Assembly: GCA_013298765.1 (NCBI GenBank)
Contig: JAAFJA010000006.1
Location: forward strand, 62,001 to 126,000
Length of the DNA stretch: 64,000 bases
Reading direction: 5' to 3'
Source: Betaproteobacteria bacterium
GTDB lineage: Bacteria; Pseudomonadota; Gammaproteobacteria; Burkholderiales; Casimicrobiaceae
Part shown: piece by piece, positions 36,858-45,293 of the stretch
Layout: the number at the start of each line of letters is the position of its first letter
How positions within the stretch are numbered: the stretch's first letter is position 1
Program-made: the position numbers and the translations under genes
Notes under the pieces: generated by a model
Seen by the model: the letters and a program-made list of their open reading frames with translations, nothing else
Told to the model about the DNA's origin: nothing
The model's database searches: none

Positions 36858-36892
36858 CGTCACGAGGCCAAAAAAAAGCGAAGCGGATTCGT

Positions 36893-37408
36893 TCAAAGTG
36901 TCTCTAGCCATTTCGCCACATCAGAGGGCGAGCGAAAGACATGAACCGTTTTTCTCGTCGCATATGTTGACAGGTAGTTCGGGATATTGCGGCGGTTGCG
37001 CCAATAGGATTTGAGCAACCACAGCAAGATCGAATGGCGGCTCAGCTGGCGCTTCCAAGTTTCCCGGTTTCCATTGCAGCACGGCTCCCCCGTTGCGCAG
37101 CGGCGAATCGTGCGTCGCACCAACTGATACGCGGTCCGAGGAAAACTGTAGTCGAGCCAGATGATCGTGTCGGCGCGTCCCCAAACGATGTCACGCACGG
37201 GCGAGTAGTTGCCCGAACTTACCCATTGATGCACCGACGTCGCGCGCTCCGTGAGCTCGCGAAACTGCGCATCATCGATCTCGATCCAGCCCGGCACCCA
37301 ATGCAGATCATCGAGTTCAATCTTGCCTGCGCCGAGCTTCTCCGCGAGCGTGCTCGCGAGGCTTGATTTCCCCGATCCAGTCGATCCGATAATGGCGATT
37401 CGATTCAT
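36893..37408 (-). CDS. P-loop adenylate kinase-like (topology modulator FlaR-type) protein
   Basis: This 171-residue protein has a Walker A Gly-Ser-Thr-Gly-Ser-Gly-Lys-Ser-Ser (residues 8-16), Glu-Leu-Asp-Asp-Leu-His-Trp-Val-Pro-Gly-Trp, Trp-Val-Ser-Ser-Gly-Asn-Tyr and a lid-like Arg-Arg-Thr-Ile-Arg-Arg segment. This order is found in small P-loop NTPases annotated as adenylate kinase-like or FlaR. The substrate is unknown. I start at the ATG at 37408; a longer frame opens to 37453. It faces away from the metX leader. Confidence 0.8.
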   Translation of the reverse strand: MNRIAIIGSTGSGKSSLASTLAEKLGAGKIELDDLHWVPGWIEIDDAQFRELTERATSVHQWVSSGNYSPVRDIVWGRADTIIWLDYSFPRTAYQLVRRTIRRCATGEPCCNGNRETWKRQLSRHSILLWLLKSYWRNRRNIPNYLSTYATRKTVHVFRSPSDVAKWLETL

Positions 37409-37491
37409 ATGATGCATTAGTTGTCGCGTGCGGGCCGAGTCACGCGGGCCCACGCGTGATTTCTGATCGCTGATTTGCTATGCTTCGAGCA

Positions 37492-37564
37492 TCGCCGATT
37501 TGAGTTAACAGCTTGCGGGCGAGACAGCGAAACGCTCGAGTGTAGCGCTGTTAAAACGGCTAAA
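37492..37564 (+). ncRNA. Candidate SAM-II-type riboswitch aptamer upstream of metX
   Basis: The region contains the conserved SAM-II blocks in order: P1 5' strand TCGCC (37492-37496) directly followed by GATTTG, then CTTGC (37512-37516), the P1 3' strand GGCGA (37518-37522), GTTAAAA and finally GGCTAAA (37558-37564). A perfect 8-bp pseudoknot TTAACAGC (37505-37512) with GCTGTTAA (37547-37554) gives the H-type topology of SAM-II. It differs from the consensus by ~24 extra nt between P1 and P2 and a 4-nt gap between P2 and GCTAAA. It lies 43 nt before a terminator and 112 nt before metX, whose family is a known SAM-II target. The class assignment is inference. Confidence 0.55.
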
Positions 37565-37607
37565 GCGACGCGAGGCGAACCTATCCAGACGCTTCACACG
37601 CAAACCT

Positions 37608-37643
37608 AAAGCCCGCAAGTTTCAGAGAACGGCGGGCTTTTTT
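37608..37643 (+). terminator. Intrinsic terminator/attenuator in the metX leader
   Basis: AGCCCGC (37610-37616) pairs with GCGGGCT (37632-37638), flanked by A and T runs, and is followed by TTTTTT. It sits between the putative riboswitch and the metX start, so it would stop transcription before metX when formed. This is the arrangement expected of a transcriptional attenuator. Confidence 0.85.
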
Positions 37644-37676
37644 GTTGCCCCGAAAACTTTGCCGGCCTATTTGCTT

Positions 37677-38828
37677 GTGAACGCACCGATCGATTTCCCG
37701 CCCGACTCCGTCGGATTTGTAAACCCCGTAAGGCTTCGCTTTGAGGAGTCGTTACCGCTCGCGTCGGGCGCGATCCTCGACGAATTCGACCTGATGGTGG
37801 AAACCTATGGCGAGCTCAACGCGACGCGGACAAACGCGGTACTCGTCTGCCACGCGCTCTCTGGACATCACCACGTCGCGGGCTACTACAAAGATCAAAT
37901 GCGATCTGAAGGATGGTGGGAAAACCTGATTGGGCCAGGCCGCCCGCTCGATACCCGCAAGTTTTTTGTGATCGGGCTCAACAACTTGGGCGGCTGCCAC
38001 GGCTCCACTGGCCCGAAATCGATCAATCGCAGCAGCGGACTCCCGTGGGGCGCTGAATTTCCCGTCGTCACCGTCCCCGATTGGGTAAACGCGCAGTTCC
38101 TTCTCGCGAATCGTCTTGGGATCGAATCGTTTGCGGCGGTTCTGGGCGGCTCGCTCGGGGGGATGCAAGCGTTGCAGTGGGCAATCGACTATCCTGAGCG
38201 AGTTAGGAACGTTATCGCGATTGCCGCCGCGCCGAAACTCTCGGCAGAGAACATCGGCTTCAACGAAGTTGCGCGCCAAGCCATCATCACAGACCCAGAA
38301 TTCCACGGCGGCAACTACTACGCGCAAAACACCATCCCGCGGCGCGGCTTACGCCTCTCGCGAATGCTTGGCCACTTAACCTATCTTTCCGATGATCTGA
38401 TGGGCGAAAAGTTTGGCCGCGAGCTCACTGATGATGCGGGTGATGAGTATCAATTCGGCTTCGATGTGGAATTTGAAGTTGAAAGTTACTTGCGGCATCA
38501 GGGCGACAAATTCGCGGGCTACTTCGATGCAAACACCTATTTGTTGATGACCAAAGCGCTTGACTATTTTGACCCTGCACGACCGTTTGGTGGCGATCTC
38601 GAATTGGCATTTAGAAAAGCAAAAGCAAAATTCTTTATCGCCGCGTTCACGAGCGATTGGCGCTTCTCGCCCAAGCGTTCGAAAGAGATCGTGCGCGCGC
38701 TGGTCGCCAACCGAATCGATGTGAGCTTCGCAGAGATTGAGTCAAGCGAGGGGCATGATTCGTTCTTGATGCCAATTCCCGAGTATCACGCTCTGTTGCG
38801 CCAAGTGTTCGCGGAGATTCGCGTATGA
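37677..38828 (+). CDS. metX: Homoserine O-acetyltransferase (or O-succinyltransferase)
   Basis: MetX acylates homoserine at the start of methionine synthesis. It is an alpha/beta-hydrolase-fold protein of 383 residues from GTG at 37677; TTGs at 37659 and 37671 are alternatives. Marks are Val-Cys-His-Ala-Leu-Ser-Gly, [12 protein letters not shown], the nucleophile elbow Gly-Gly-Ser-Leu-Gly-Gly-Met-Gln-Ala, Thr-Ser-Asp-Trp-Arg-Phe (Asp of the triad) and Glu-Gly-His-Asp-Ser-Phe-Leu (His). The acyl donor cannot be decided by eye. It overlaps metW by 4 nt. Confidence 0.95.
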   Translation: MNAPIDFPPDSVGFVNPVRLRFEESLPLASGAILDEFDLMVETYGELNATRTNAVLVCHALSGHHHVAGYYKDQMRSEGWWENLIGPGRPLDTRKFFVIGLNNLGGCHGSTGPKSINRSSGLPWGAEFPVVTVPDWVNAQFLLANRLGIESFAAVLGGSLGGMQALQWAIDYPERVRNVIAIAAAPKLSAENIGFNEVARQAIITDPEFHGGNYYAQNTIPRRGLRLSRMLGHLTYLSDDLMGEKFGRELTDDAGDEYQFGFDVEFEVESYLRHQGDKFAGYFDANTYLLMTKALDYFDPARPFGGDLELAFRKAKAKFFIAAFTSDWRFSPKRSKEIVRALVANRIDVSFAEIESSEGHDSFLMPIPEYHALLRQVFAEIRV

Positions 38829-39424
38829 ACCTCGCAGCACACAATGCACGCGCTGACTTTGATGTGGTGAGCGCGTGGGTACCACAAGGCGCGCGCGTTC
38901 TCGATCTCGGCTGTGGCGATGGCGCGCTGCTTGCGCGCTTGATCCGGGAAAGAAACTGTCGCGGATACGGCGTGGAAATCGATAGCCGCGCAGTCCTCTC
39001 CGCGATGCAGAACGGCATCAATGTCATTCAAAGCAATATCGAAGGCGGACTTGCTTTTTTCCGCAATCGCAGTTTTGATGTGGTTGTGCTCTCTCAAACA
39101 CTTCAGGCGACACGCCACACAGAAGCGCTAATAAAAGACGTGCTTGCAATCGGCAAGAGCGCGATCGTGACCATTCCCAATTTCGCGCACTGGCAAGTGC
39201 GTTGGCAGCTCGGCGTCGGTGGCCGGATGCCCGTCTCAAAACGTATGCCTTATCAGTGGTACGACACGCCCAATGTGCATTTCTCGTCGATTCTCGACTT
39301 CGATAGCTTCTGCGGCGAAAAAGAGATCACCATCGAGCGGAAAATCGTTCTGGCGGGGGGGCACGAGGTGAAGTTTTTGCCGAATCTTCGCGGAGAAACC
39401 GCGGTATTCCAGATCCGGGCCTGA
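38825..39424 (+). CDS. metW: Methionine biosynthesis protein MetW
   Basis: This 199-residue class I methyltransferase-fold protein always accompanies metX in many proteobacteria; it is required with MetX for homoserine acylation in some. The SAM-fold motif [12 protein letters not shown] begins at residue 25. Gly-Val-Glu-Ile-Asp and the family block [12 protein letters not shown] follow, then [12 protein letters not shown]. The start overlaps the metX stop (ATGA). Confidence 0.95.
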   Translation: MNLAAHNARADFDVVSAWVPQGARVLDLGCGDGALLARLIRERNCRGYGVEIDSRAVLSAMQNGINVIQSNIEGGLAFFRNRSFDVVVLSQTLQATRHTEALIKDVLAIGKSAIVTIPNFAHWQVRWQLGVGGRMPVSKRMPYQWYDTPNVHFSSILDFDSFCGEKEITIERKIVLAGGHEVKFLPNLRGETAVFQIRA

Positions 39425-39578
39425 TCGCTGATGCGCGACGCCGAATCACCGATGTTCACCAACGTGCGTGGTCGCCGGGATTGCGCTAACCTGTTCTGCA
39501 TCTAGCGCGTTACTTGATTGACCGTATGCAGCTTCGGCTTCCATAGAATCGAAGCGGCGTGACGTTTCCGGGGGCGCG

Positions 39579-41693
39579 ATGAGGTCAGCGACGGGGTCGG
39601 TTTTTCAAGCGGCAATCGCAGTGCTCGGTTTTGCTATCGCTTCGGTTTCCGCGTTTGCTGCGGGCAACGCTAAATCGTGGCTCACGCTCGGCGAAGCGCA
39701 GTCCATCAATACAAGCGGTTCACCGATTCGAACCCGCGTGTCGCTCGACACCGGGGTGCTCTTTGCGCACGGTTATGGCGAGCTGCGCCATATCCGCATG
39801 AGCCCAGAAAAGACGTTTGCGCTTACGGGCCTTCGGGTTCTGCCGGGCAGCGGCCGCGCGCGAACTTGGGTTGGGATGCATCGCGAGGGCGAAAGCGAAT
39901 ATCAAGCGTTCATCACGGAGAACGACGGCGATATCTATGGCGTTGTCTACTCAGCCGATAGCGTTTTCGAGTTGAGTGGAAGCAATGTCAACAGTACGGT
40001 TTCGTTGCTTGACCAGCGAGCAGCGGATTACACGTTGGCACCACCAAGTGCACACGACTACATTGACGCACCCCCCCTTCCGCCCGCACTCGCGGCGGCG
40101 CATAGGCTACCCAGCGATCCTGTGCTTTTCGCAACCCCTACGCCGCAAAGTGTGATTGATTTGCTCGTGGTGTACACCCATGCGATGGTGACTCGCTACG
40201 GCTCTGAATCGCTCGTCTTGGCGCGCATCAATAATCTGATTGCGCAGGCGAACACCGCTTATCTCAATAGCGATGTAGCGATCACGCTTCGGCTTGTTAG
40301 CACCTACCGCTCGGCCTATTCCGAACTCACCAGCAATGGCGTCGCGCTTGATGCCATTACGCCTTCGATCCCGGCCTTCAATCGCGTCGTCGTTACGCCG
40401 GCGGAGTTAACCGCCGTTGCGCCGCTGCGCGACTCAACGCTCGCCGATATCGTGGTCATGATTCGACCGTTTCGTCGAAATGCGCATGCGAGCTGCGGCA
40501 TGGCCAATCGCAACGGCACAGTCGGGTTTGGTATGGAACCTTACGAAGGCTGGGCCTACGCCGTGTTCAGCGATGGGCTGGATCTCGAAGCAGGCAATGG
40601 CACGTGCCCTGACACGGCCTTTTCCCATGAGATTGGGCACGTCATGGGCATGAATCATGATCGCGGCAGCCTTGCGCTTGAAGCGCCGAACGCAACCACG
40701 CCCGTTGTCTCGTATGGCCACGGCTTCGGGTATGGCTACAACGCGCCGGGTTGCATCCCATTCGGCACACCAGGTGCGACGTGTCAAATGCCGACACACG
40801 GCGACATCATGTCTATTGCCTACGTCAATCGAAATCTCGCCTGTTACTCCAACCCAAACCTGCGCATTGCAAGCGACGGCCTCAGCTGTGGGCTTAACCT
40901 GACTTCGGGCACCATCGCAGGCGTTGCGCCCGACACGCCGGAGGAAAGTTGCATCGGCTCTGCCGCAGGTTGCGGTGCCGCTTCGGCATCTTGCGCTGCA
41001 AACCCCACGTGTGCGCACGCGGCGCGCGGGCTCAACTATGTGCGCGTAAAAGTTTCGCGCTGGCGGGATGCCGCCGTCACCGGCACGATTCAACAAAGCG
41101 GCTCGCCAATTGCGAGTGTTTCGATTTGTACGTCGAATGCTGAAATTCTTTGCACAGCAATAAGCGGCAGCTATCGTTGTAGCGGGCCTGCAGGCTGGAC
41201 AGGCTCGATTCATCCGCGTGCGGCAGGTTATCGCATCCCCGCCGTAAAAATCCCCAACGCACTTTCCACCAGCATGACGAGCAACTTAACCGCGCTACTC
41301 GATAGCGCCTATCCCAATTGCAATCTGGATGTGGACGGCAATGGATTGCTTGAGGCGGATCGAGACGGTGCGGCGGTCTTGCGACGGTTTCTGGGTTCTA
41401 CCGCCCCGAGCTTTAACGGCCTCGCAGGCACTTGCGCTCAGAACACGACACCCGCGGCGCTCTACGCGGCGAGCGAAAAAGCAAGTGTCAATGTGCTCGG
41501 TGCGCCGAGCCCGAGCGCGACGAGTGACGGCCTGGTGCTCGTGCGAGCAATGCTCGGGTTGACTGGAACTGCGGTCACCCAGAGCGCGATTTCAGCGAAC
41601 GCAACGCGCAGTCAATGGGCGCTCCCAGTTGGTGTGAACAACAACATCCGCGAATGGTTAAACGCGAACTGTGGCACCGCGTTCACGCCTTGA
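39579..41693 (+). CDS. Secreted metzincin (M12-like) protease with C-terminal dockerin-like module
   Basis: This 704-residue exported protein has a signal peptide (residues 1-28, ending Ala-Phe-Ala-Ala). An N-terminal prodomain-like region runs to about 180. The peptidase domain carries the zinc motif His-Glu-Ile-Gly-His-Val-Met-Gly-Met-Asn-His-Asp (from residue 350) and the Met-turn Asp-Ile-Met-Ser. A Cys-rich stretch follows. The C-terminal ~120 residues begin Cys-Asn-Leu-Asp-Val-Asp-Gly-Asn-Gly-Leu-Leu-Glu-Ala-Asp and repeat a Ser-Asp-Gly-Leu-Val-Leu-Val-Arg-Ala-Met-Leu-Gly pattern, resembling calcium-binding dockerin repeats. It stands alone. Confidence 0.87.
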   Translation: MRSATGSVFQAAIAVLGFAIASVSAFAAGNAKSWLTLGEAQSINTSGSPIRTRVSLDTGVLFAHGYGELRHIRMSPEKTFALTGLRVLPGSGRARTWVGMHREGESEYQAFITENDGDIYGVVYSADSVFELSGSNVNSTVSLLDQRAADYTLAPPSAHDYIDAPPLPPALAAAHRLPSDPVLFATPTPQSVIDLLVVYTHAMVTRYGSESLVLARINNLIAQANTAYLNSDVAITLRLVSTYRSAYSELTSNGVALDAITPSIPAFNRVVVTPAELTAVAPLRDSTLADIVVMIRPFRRNAHASCGMANRNGTVGFGMEPYEGWAYAVFSDGLDLEAGNGTCPDTAFSHEIGHVMGMNHDRGSLALEAPNATTPVVSYGHGFGYGYNAPGCIPFGTPGATCQMPTHGDIMSIAYVNRNLACYSNPNLRIASDGLSCGLNLTSGTIAGVAPDTPEESCIGSAAGCGAASASCAANPTCAHAARGLNYVRVKVSRWRDAAVTGTIQQSGSPIASVSICTSNAEILCTAISGSYRCSGPAGWTGSIHPRAAGYRIPAVKIPNALSTSMTSNLTALLDSAYPNCNLDVDGNGLLEADRDGAAVLRRFLGSTAPSFNGLAGTCAQNTTPAALYAASEKASVNVLGAPSPSATSDGLVLVRAMLGLTGTAVTQSAISANATRSQWALPVGVNNNIREWLNANCGTAFTP

Positions 41694-41870
41694 GACACGG
41701 GCTTCGCAGCGCTCTCGCCTCGATTTCGACCATCGGTAAGCTGCGCTCCTTCGAAAAGCTTTACGGCGATAGCCTCATAGGAATTGGGGTAAGCACACGA
41801 AAACCTGTTTTAACGAGAATTTGTTTTTAGTCGCTTTCGCTCCGTCAATATTTGAGCGTATTGAACTTTT

Positions 41871-43178
41871 CTATTGCTCTTGTTTCGTCTTTACCCAAAT
41901 CGTTGCAACCGCCGCGCAGATCATGAGCGCGCCGCCTAGACGAATCGCGTTGACTGGGTCGCCACCGAGGAGCGATTTGTAATACAGCGGCAAGGTGAAG
42001 ATTTGAATCATCATCGGAATCACGATGAACATATTGAAAATCCCCATGTAGACGCCGGTGCGCTCCGGCGGAATGCTGCCCGCGAGCATCACGTACGGAT
42101 TACCCATGATGCTCCCCCACGCCAGGCCCATCCCAATCATCGCGACAAACAGCATCGATTGATTACGAATCTCGGGAATGGCGAGCATGCCAACACCCGC
42201 AAGGAAAAGGCACACCATGTGTAGAGACTTTGAACCGAATCGACGCGCCAGCGGGACCATGGCAAACGCCGAGATGAAGGCAACGAAGTTGTAAAACGCG
42301 CCCATCTGCCCGGTGAGTAATCCCGCATCGCGAAACGCCGTGGTCGTTCCGTCGGTGGTGCCAAAGAGCGACTTTGAAACCGCCAAGGTGATGTATTGCC
42401 AGTAACAAAATAGCGCGTACCACTGAAAGAGATACACCACCGCGAGTTGCTTCATCGTCGGCGGCATCACTTTCGCGGCATCCCAAATTTCACGGAGCGC
42501 TGGCATCAAACCAAAGGGCTTGCGCTTCATTTCCTCCAGTACCTCTGGCGGCAGCGGATCTTCGCGTGTGGTGTAGACCGACCAAAGCACGGTCGCTGAA
42601 GACAGAATCGCCCCGATCACGAAGGCGACAAATACGATTTGCGGGATTTGGTTTGTGCCAACCGCATCCTTATTCATTCCGAACCAAACCAAGAGCGACG
42701 GGGCGAGGTAGGCAAGCGTCTGTGCAAGGCCGGTGAATGCGCTTTGCGTAAGGAATCCAATCGCGTGCTGGTCTTTGTTCAGTTTGTCGCTCACGAACGC
42801 GCGATAAGGCTCCATCGTCACATTGTTTGCCGCGTCCAAAATCCAAAGTAAGCTCGCCGCCATCCAGAGCGCAGGGCTGTACGGCATTGCGAGCAAGCAC
42901 AAGCTGCACAGAATTGCACCAATCAGGAAGTATGGCGTGCGCCGCCCCATTCGAGACGTGGTTCTGTATGAAAGTGCGCCGATGATCGGCTGAACAATCA
43001 AACCTGTCATTGGCCCCGCCAACCAGAGCAGCGGCAAGCTTGCCTCGTCAGCGCCCAAGTAGTTATAGATCGGGCTCATGTTGGCCTGCTGCAGGCCAAA
43101 ACTGAACTGAATTCCGAGGAATCCAAAGTTCATGTTGATGATCTGCGAAAGCGACATCCGTGGCTTCATTTCGGCCAT
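41871..43178 (-). CDS. Sucrose-type MFS transporter (SUT/GPH-like)
   Basis: This 435-residue protein has twelve predicted membrane segments. The early block Leu-Ile-Val-Gln-Pro-Ile-Ile-Gly ... Ser-Arg-Met-Gly-Arg-Arg-Thr-Pro-Tyr is the sucrose/disaccharide transporter signature also found in plant SUT and SLC45 proteins. The start of the protein (Ile-Asn-Met-Asn-Phe-Gly-Phe-Leu-Gly-Ile-Gln-Phe-Ser-Phe-Gly-Leu-Gln) is typical of bacterial members. The ATG at 43178 has a perfect AAGGAGG site; the open frame before it is non-coding. It diverges from sucrose phosphorylase across a LacI-type operator, so sucrose is its likely substrate. Confidence 0.88.
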   Translation of the reverse strand: MAEMKPRMSLSQIINMNFGFLGIQFSFGLQQANMSPIYNYLGADEASLPLLWLAGPMTGLIVQPIIGALSYRTTSRMGRRTPYFLIGAILCSLCLLAMPYSPALWMAASLLWILDAANNVTMEPYRAFVSDKLNKDQHAIGFLTQSAFTGLAQTLAYLAPSLLVWFGMNKDAVGTNQIPQIVFVAFVIGAILSSATVLWSVYTTREDPLPPEVLEEMKRKPFGLMPALREIWDAAKVMPPTMKQLAVVYLFQWYALFCYWQYITLAVSKSLFGTTDGTTTAFRDAGLLTGQMGAFYNFVAFISAFAMVPLARRFGSKSLHMVCLFLAGVGMLAIPEIRNQSMLFVAMIGMGLAWGSIMGNPYVMLAGSIPPERTGVYMGIFNMFIVIPMMIQIFTLPLYYKSLLGGDPVNAIRLGGALMICAAVATIWVKTKQEQ

Positions 43179-43200
43179 GAATTCCTCCTTATAAATATTT

Positions 43201-43216
43201 TTGCAAACGTTTGCAA
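43201..43216. promoter_or_regulatory. LacI-type operator 1 (TTGCAAACGTTTGCAA)
   Basis: This perfect 16-bp palindrome is identical to the one at 47775-47790 and has the central CG typical of LacI-family sites. It lies between the divergent transporter and sucrose phosphorylase genes and overlaps the -35 region of the latter, so a bound repressor would block transcription. The likely ligand protein is the LacI regulator encoded at 47986. Confidence 0.85.
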
Positions 43217-43229
43217 AGCTTGCGATAAT
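43201..43229 (+). promoter_or_regulatory. Promoter of sucrose phosphorylase
   Basis: A -35 TTGCAA (43201-43206) and -10 GATAAT (43224-43229) are separated by exactly 17 nt. The predicted transcript would have a ~70-nt leader before the ATG at 43305. The -35 hexamer is the left arm of operator 1. On the minus strand the right arm (TTGCAA) plus 17 nt leads to TATAAG, which overlaps the transporter's ribosome site and so is less likely to be used. Confidence 0.65.
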
Positions 43230-43304
43230 GTAGCACCGAATCGCATAAAAGCACCCGTCGCACACGCTGACGGCAGTGCCACACAACAACTAATCGTTCG
43301 CAAG

Positions 43305-44837
43305 ATGCATAACAAAGTTCAGCTCATCGCCTACGTTGATCGCCTGTCTGGTGGCGGCCTCAAGGAGCTTCAATCAATGCTCACGGCGGAGCTGAATCAA
43401 GTGTTTAGCGGCATTCATTTGCTCCCCTTCTTTTCACCCATCGACGGCGCAGATGCCGGGTTCGATCCCGTCGATCATACGGAAGTCGACGCGCGACTTG
43501 GGGATTGGAGAGACATTGCACGCCTGTCCGAAGCACTTCCTGTGATGGCGGACGTGATCGTAAATCACGTATCTTCCGATTCGCCGCAGTACCGCGATTT
43601 CAGTGAGCATGGTAGTCAATCGCGTTACGCGAACCTATTCACGTCGATGGATTCGGTATTTCCTAATGGCGCGACCGAAGAGGAGCTCCTGCAAATCTAT
43701 CGCCCGCGGCCTGGATTGCCCTTCACCTATGCATCGCTCAAGAATGGCGAAAAGCGAATCCTCTGGACCACATTCACACCGAAGCAAATCGACATCAACG
43801 TTGAACGCCCGGAAGGAATCGCCTATCTGGAGAGCATCCTTGATACCCTCGCCAAAAGTGGCGTGAGCATGATCCGATTGGATGCCGTCGGCTACGCGAT
43901 CAAACGCGCTGGCACCTCGTGTTTCATGCTCCCCGAAACCTTTGACTTCATTGATCAATTCGCGGAAAAAGCAAAGTCACGCGGGCTCGAAGTTCTGGTG
44001 GAAATTCACTCCTATTTCCAGCGTCAAATTGATATTGCGAAACGTGTGGATTGGGTCTATGACTTCGCGTTGCCACCGCTTGTGTTGCATGCACTCCTGT
44101 TCAAAAAGGTGGGCGCACTCGCACGCTGGTTCGCGATCCGTCCTGCAAATGCGGTCACCGTGCTTGATACACACGACGGTATCGGAATCATCGATATTGG
44201 CGCGGATGCGAGCGACCGCGATCAGCGTCCGGGGCTCGTCCCACCGGCAGAGTTGGATCGTCTCGTTGAAATGATTCACGAAAACTGTGCTGGCGAATCC
44301 CGTGAAGCCACGGGCGCGGCGGCTTCAAACTTAGATCTCTATCAGGTGAATTGCACCTATTACGACGCGTTGGGCGGCAACGATTCGCTCTATTTGCTTG
44401 CGCGTGCGATTCAGTTTTTCACGCCCGGCGTGCCCCAGGTGTACTACATGGGATTGCTCGCGGAGCGAAATGACATGGCGCTCTTGCGCAAAACGAAAGT
44501 CGGGCGCGACATCAATCGCCACTACTTCATGCGCGACGAAGTGAAGAGCGCTATTGAGCGGCCAGTAGTGAAATCCTTGATCGAACTGATTCGGCTTCGC
44601 AATGAGCATCCCGCTTTCGAGGGGGCGTTTAACTACGCCACACCGACAGAATCCACGCTCGTGATGCGCTGGACGCACGAAGCGCACGAAGCGGTATTGA
44701 GCGCAAATGTAGAAACCGGTCAGTGGGAAATTCGAGCGAGCAATTCACCCGCCTCGAAATCCGCCCGCTACGGCACAGCAAACATCGCCCGCGCTGGCGA
44801 CGAATTGACAGCGATTTCCTTCGCGATGCACGCGTAG
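43305..44837 (+). CDS. Sucrose phosphorylase (GH13)
   Basis: This 510-residue cytoplasmic enzyme splits sucrose with phosphate into glucose-1-phosphate and fructose. It matches bifidobacterial sucrose phosphorylase closely along its length: Lys-Val-Gln-Leu-Ile-Ala-Tyr-Val-Asp-Arg-Leu at the start, Pro-Phe-Phe-Ser-Pro-Ile-Asp-Gly-Ala-Asp-Ala-Gly-Phe-Asp-Pro, nucleophile Asp193 in Arg-Leu-Asp-Ala-Val-Gly-Tyr, acid/base Glu233 in Leu-Val-Glu-Ile-His-Ser-Tyr, and Leu-Asp-Thr-His-Asp-Gly with the transition-state Asp. The related glucosylglycerate and sucrose-6-phosphate phosphorylases are the main alternatives, but the neighbouring genes favour sucrose. Confidence 0.92.
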   Translation: MHNKVQLIAYVDRLSGGGLKELQSMLTAELNQVFSGIHLLPFFSPIDGADAGFDPVDHTEVDARLGDWRDIARLSEALPVMADVIVNHVSSDSPQYRDFSEHGSQSRYANLFTSMDSVFPNGATEEELLQIYRPRPGLPFTYASLKNGEKRILWTTFTPKQIDINVERPEGIAYLESILDTLAKSGVSMIRLDAVGYAIKRAGTSCFMLPETFDFIDQFAEKAKSRGLEVLVEIHSYFQRQIDIAKRVDWVYDFALPPLVLHALLFKKVGALARWFAIRPANAVTVLDTHDGIGIIDIGADASDRDQRPGLVPPAELDRLVEMIHENCAGESREATGAAASNLDLYQVNCTYYDALGGNDSLYLLARAIQFFTPGVPQVYYMGLLAERNDMALLRKTKVGRDINRHYFMRDEVKSAIERPVVKSLIELIRLRNEHPAFEGAFNYATPTESTLVMRWTHEAHEAVLSANVETGQWEIRASNSPASKSARYGTANIARAGDELTAISFAMHA

Positions 44838-45080
44838 TCGCGGACAGGGTGCGCCGCTCGCGCGAACACTCGCGGCACGCGCTCCAAAAAGCGATCGAAA
44901 AACGCCACCCGAAGCGCATTACGCTGCAGCGCTGACTTTTGCCTCACATACGGTGTGATTGCACGCAAGTTACGCGAAATCTTACGTTTCGAGTGAACTA
45001 CTTGTAGCCTTTTTTAATTGAGATAAGACGCTCTTTTGGGTTACTTTCAATACACACCATTTTTATTCTCTAGCTCAAAT
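44838..45080. other. Gene-free region after sucrose phosphorylase
   Basis: Together with the terminator and leader up to 45293 this gap is 456 nt. I see no supported gene. A segment near 45007 (gtagccttttttaattgag) weakly resembles the dispersed repeat and contains a T-run that might end the sucrose phosphorylase transcript, without a convincing stem. Confidence 0.4.
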
Positions 45081-45114
45081 AAAAAAAGCGTTTAGCGGCA
45101 ATTGCTAAACGCTT
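45081..45114 (-). terminator. Intrinsic terminator of the TonB-receptor gene
   Basis: AGCGTTTAGC (45087-45096) pairs perfectly with GCTAAACGCT (45104-45113) around a 7-nt loop; on the minus strand a run of seven Ts follows. It lies 180 nt beyond the receptor stop, the nearest minus-strand gene. Confidence 0.85.
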
Positions 45115-45293
45115 CTGAGAATTGGAGAGACAAGTCAGGGCCGTGGAATGACGAGAGGTGGAGGCACTCTCGTAAGGGGCGGCCTCTTGTTGTTTATGTA
45201 CGATTCATCACGACAAACAATCGGATCGCGTTGCAGTTGCTGCGACAAGCGCGAGGCGCGTTTCATTCAACACCCCTCGCACCTCGTCACAAA

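Noticed and set aside
39720-39760. tRNA-like T-loop sequence (gattcgaaccc)
   Set aside because: Lies inside the protease coding region and has no acceptor or anticodon stems around it.
40434-41213. 259-residue antisense frame in the protease gene
   Set aside because: Cys/Arg-rich shadow of a gene with an intact HExxH site.
43188-43216. TTGCAA-17-TATAAG as promoter of the sucrose transporter on the minus strand
   Set aside because: The -10 would overlap the AAGGAGG ribosome site 10 nt before the ATG, so its transcript would lack that site. Mentioned only as an oddity.
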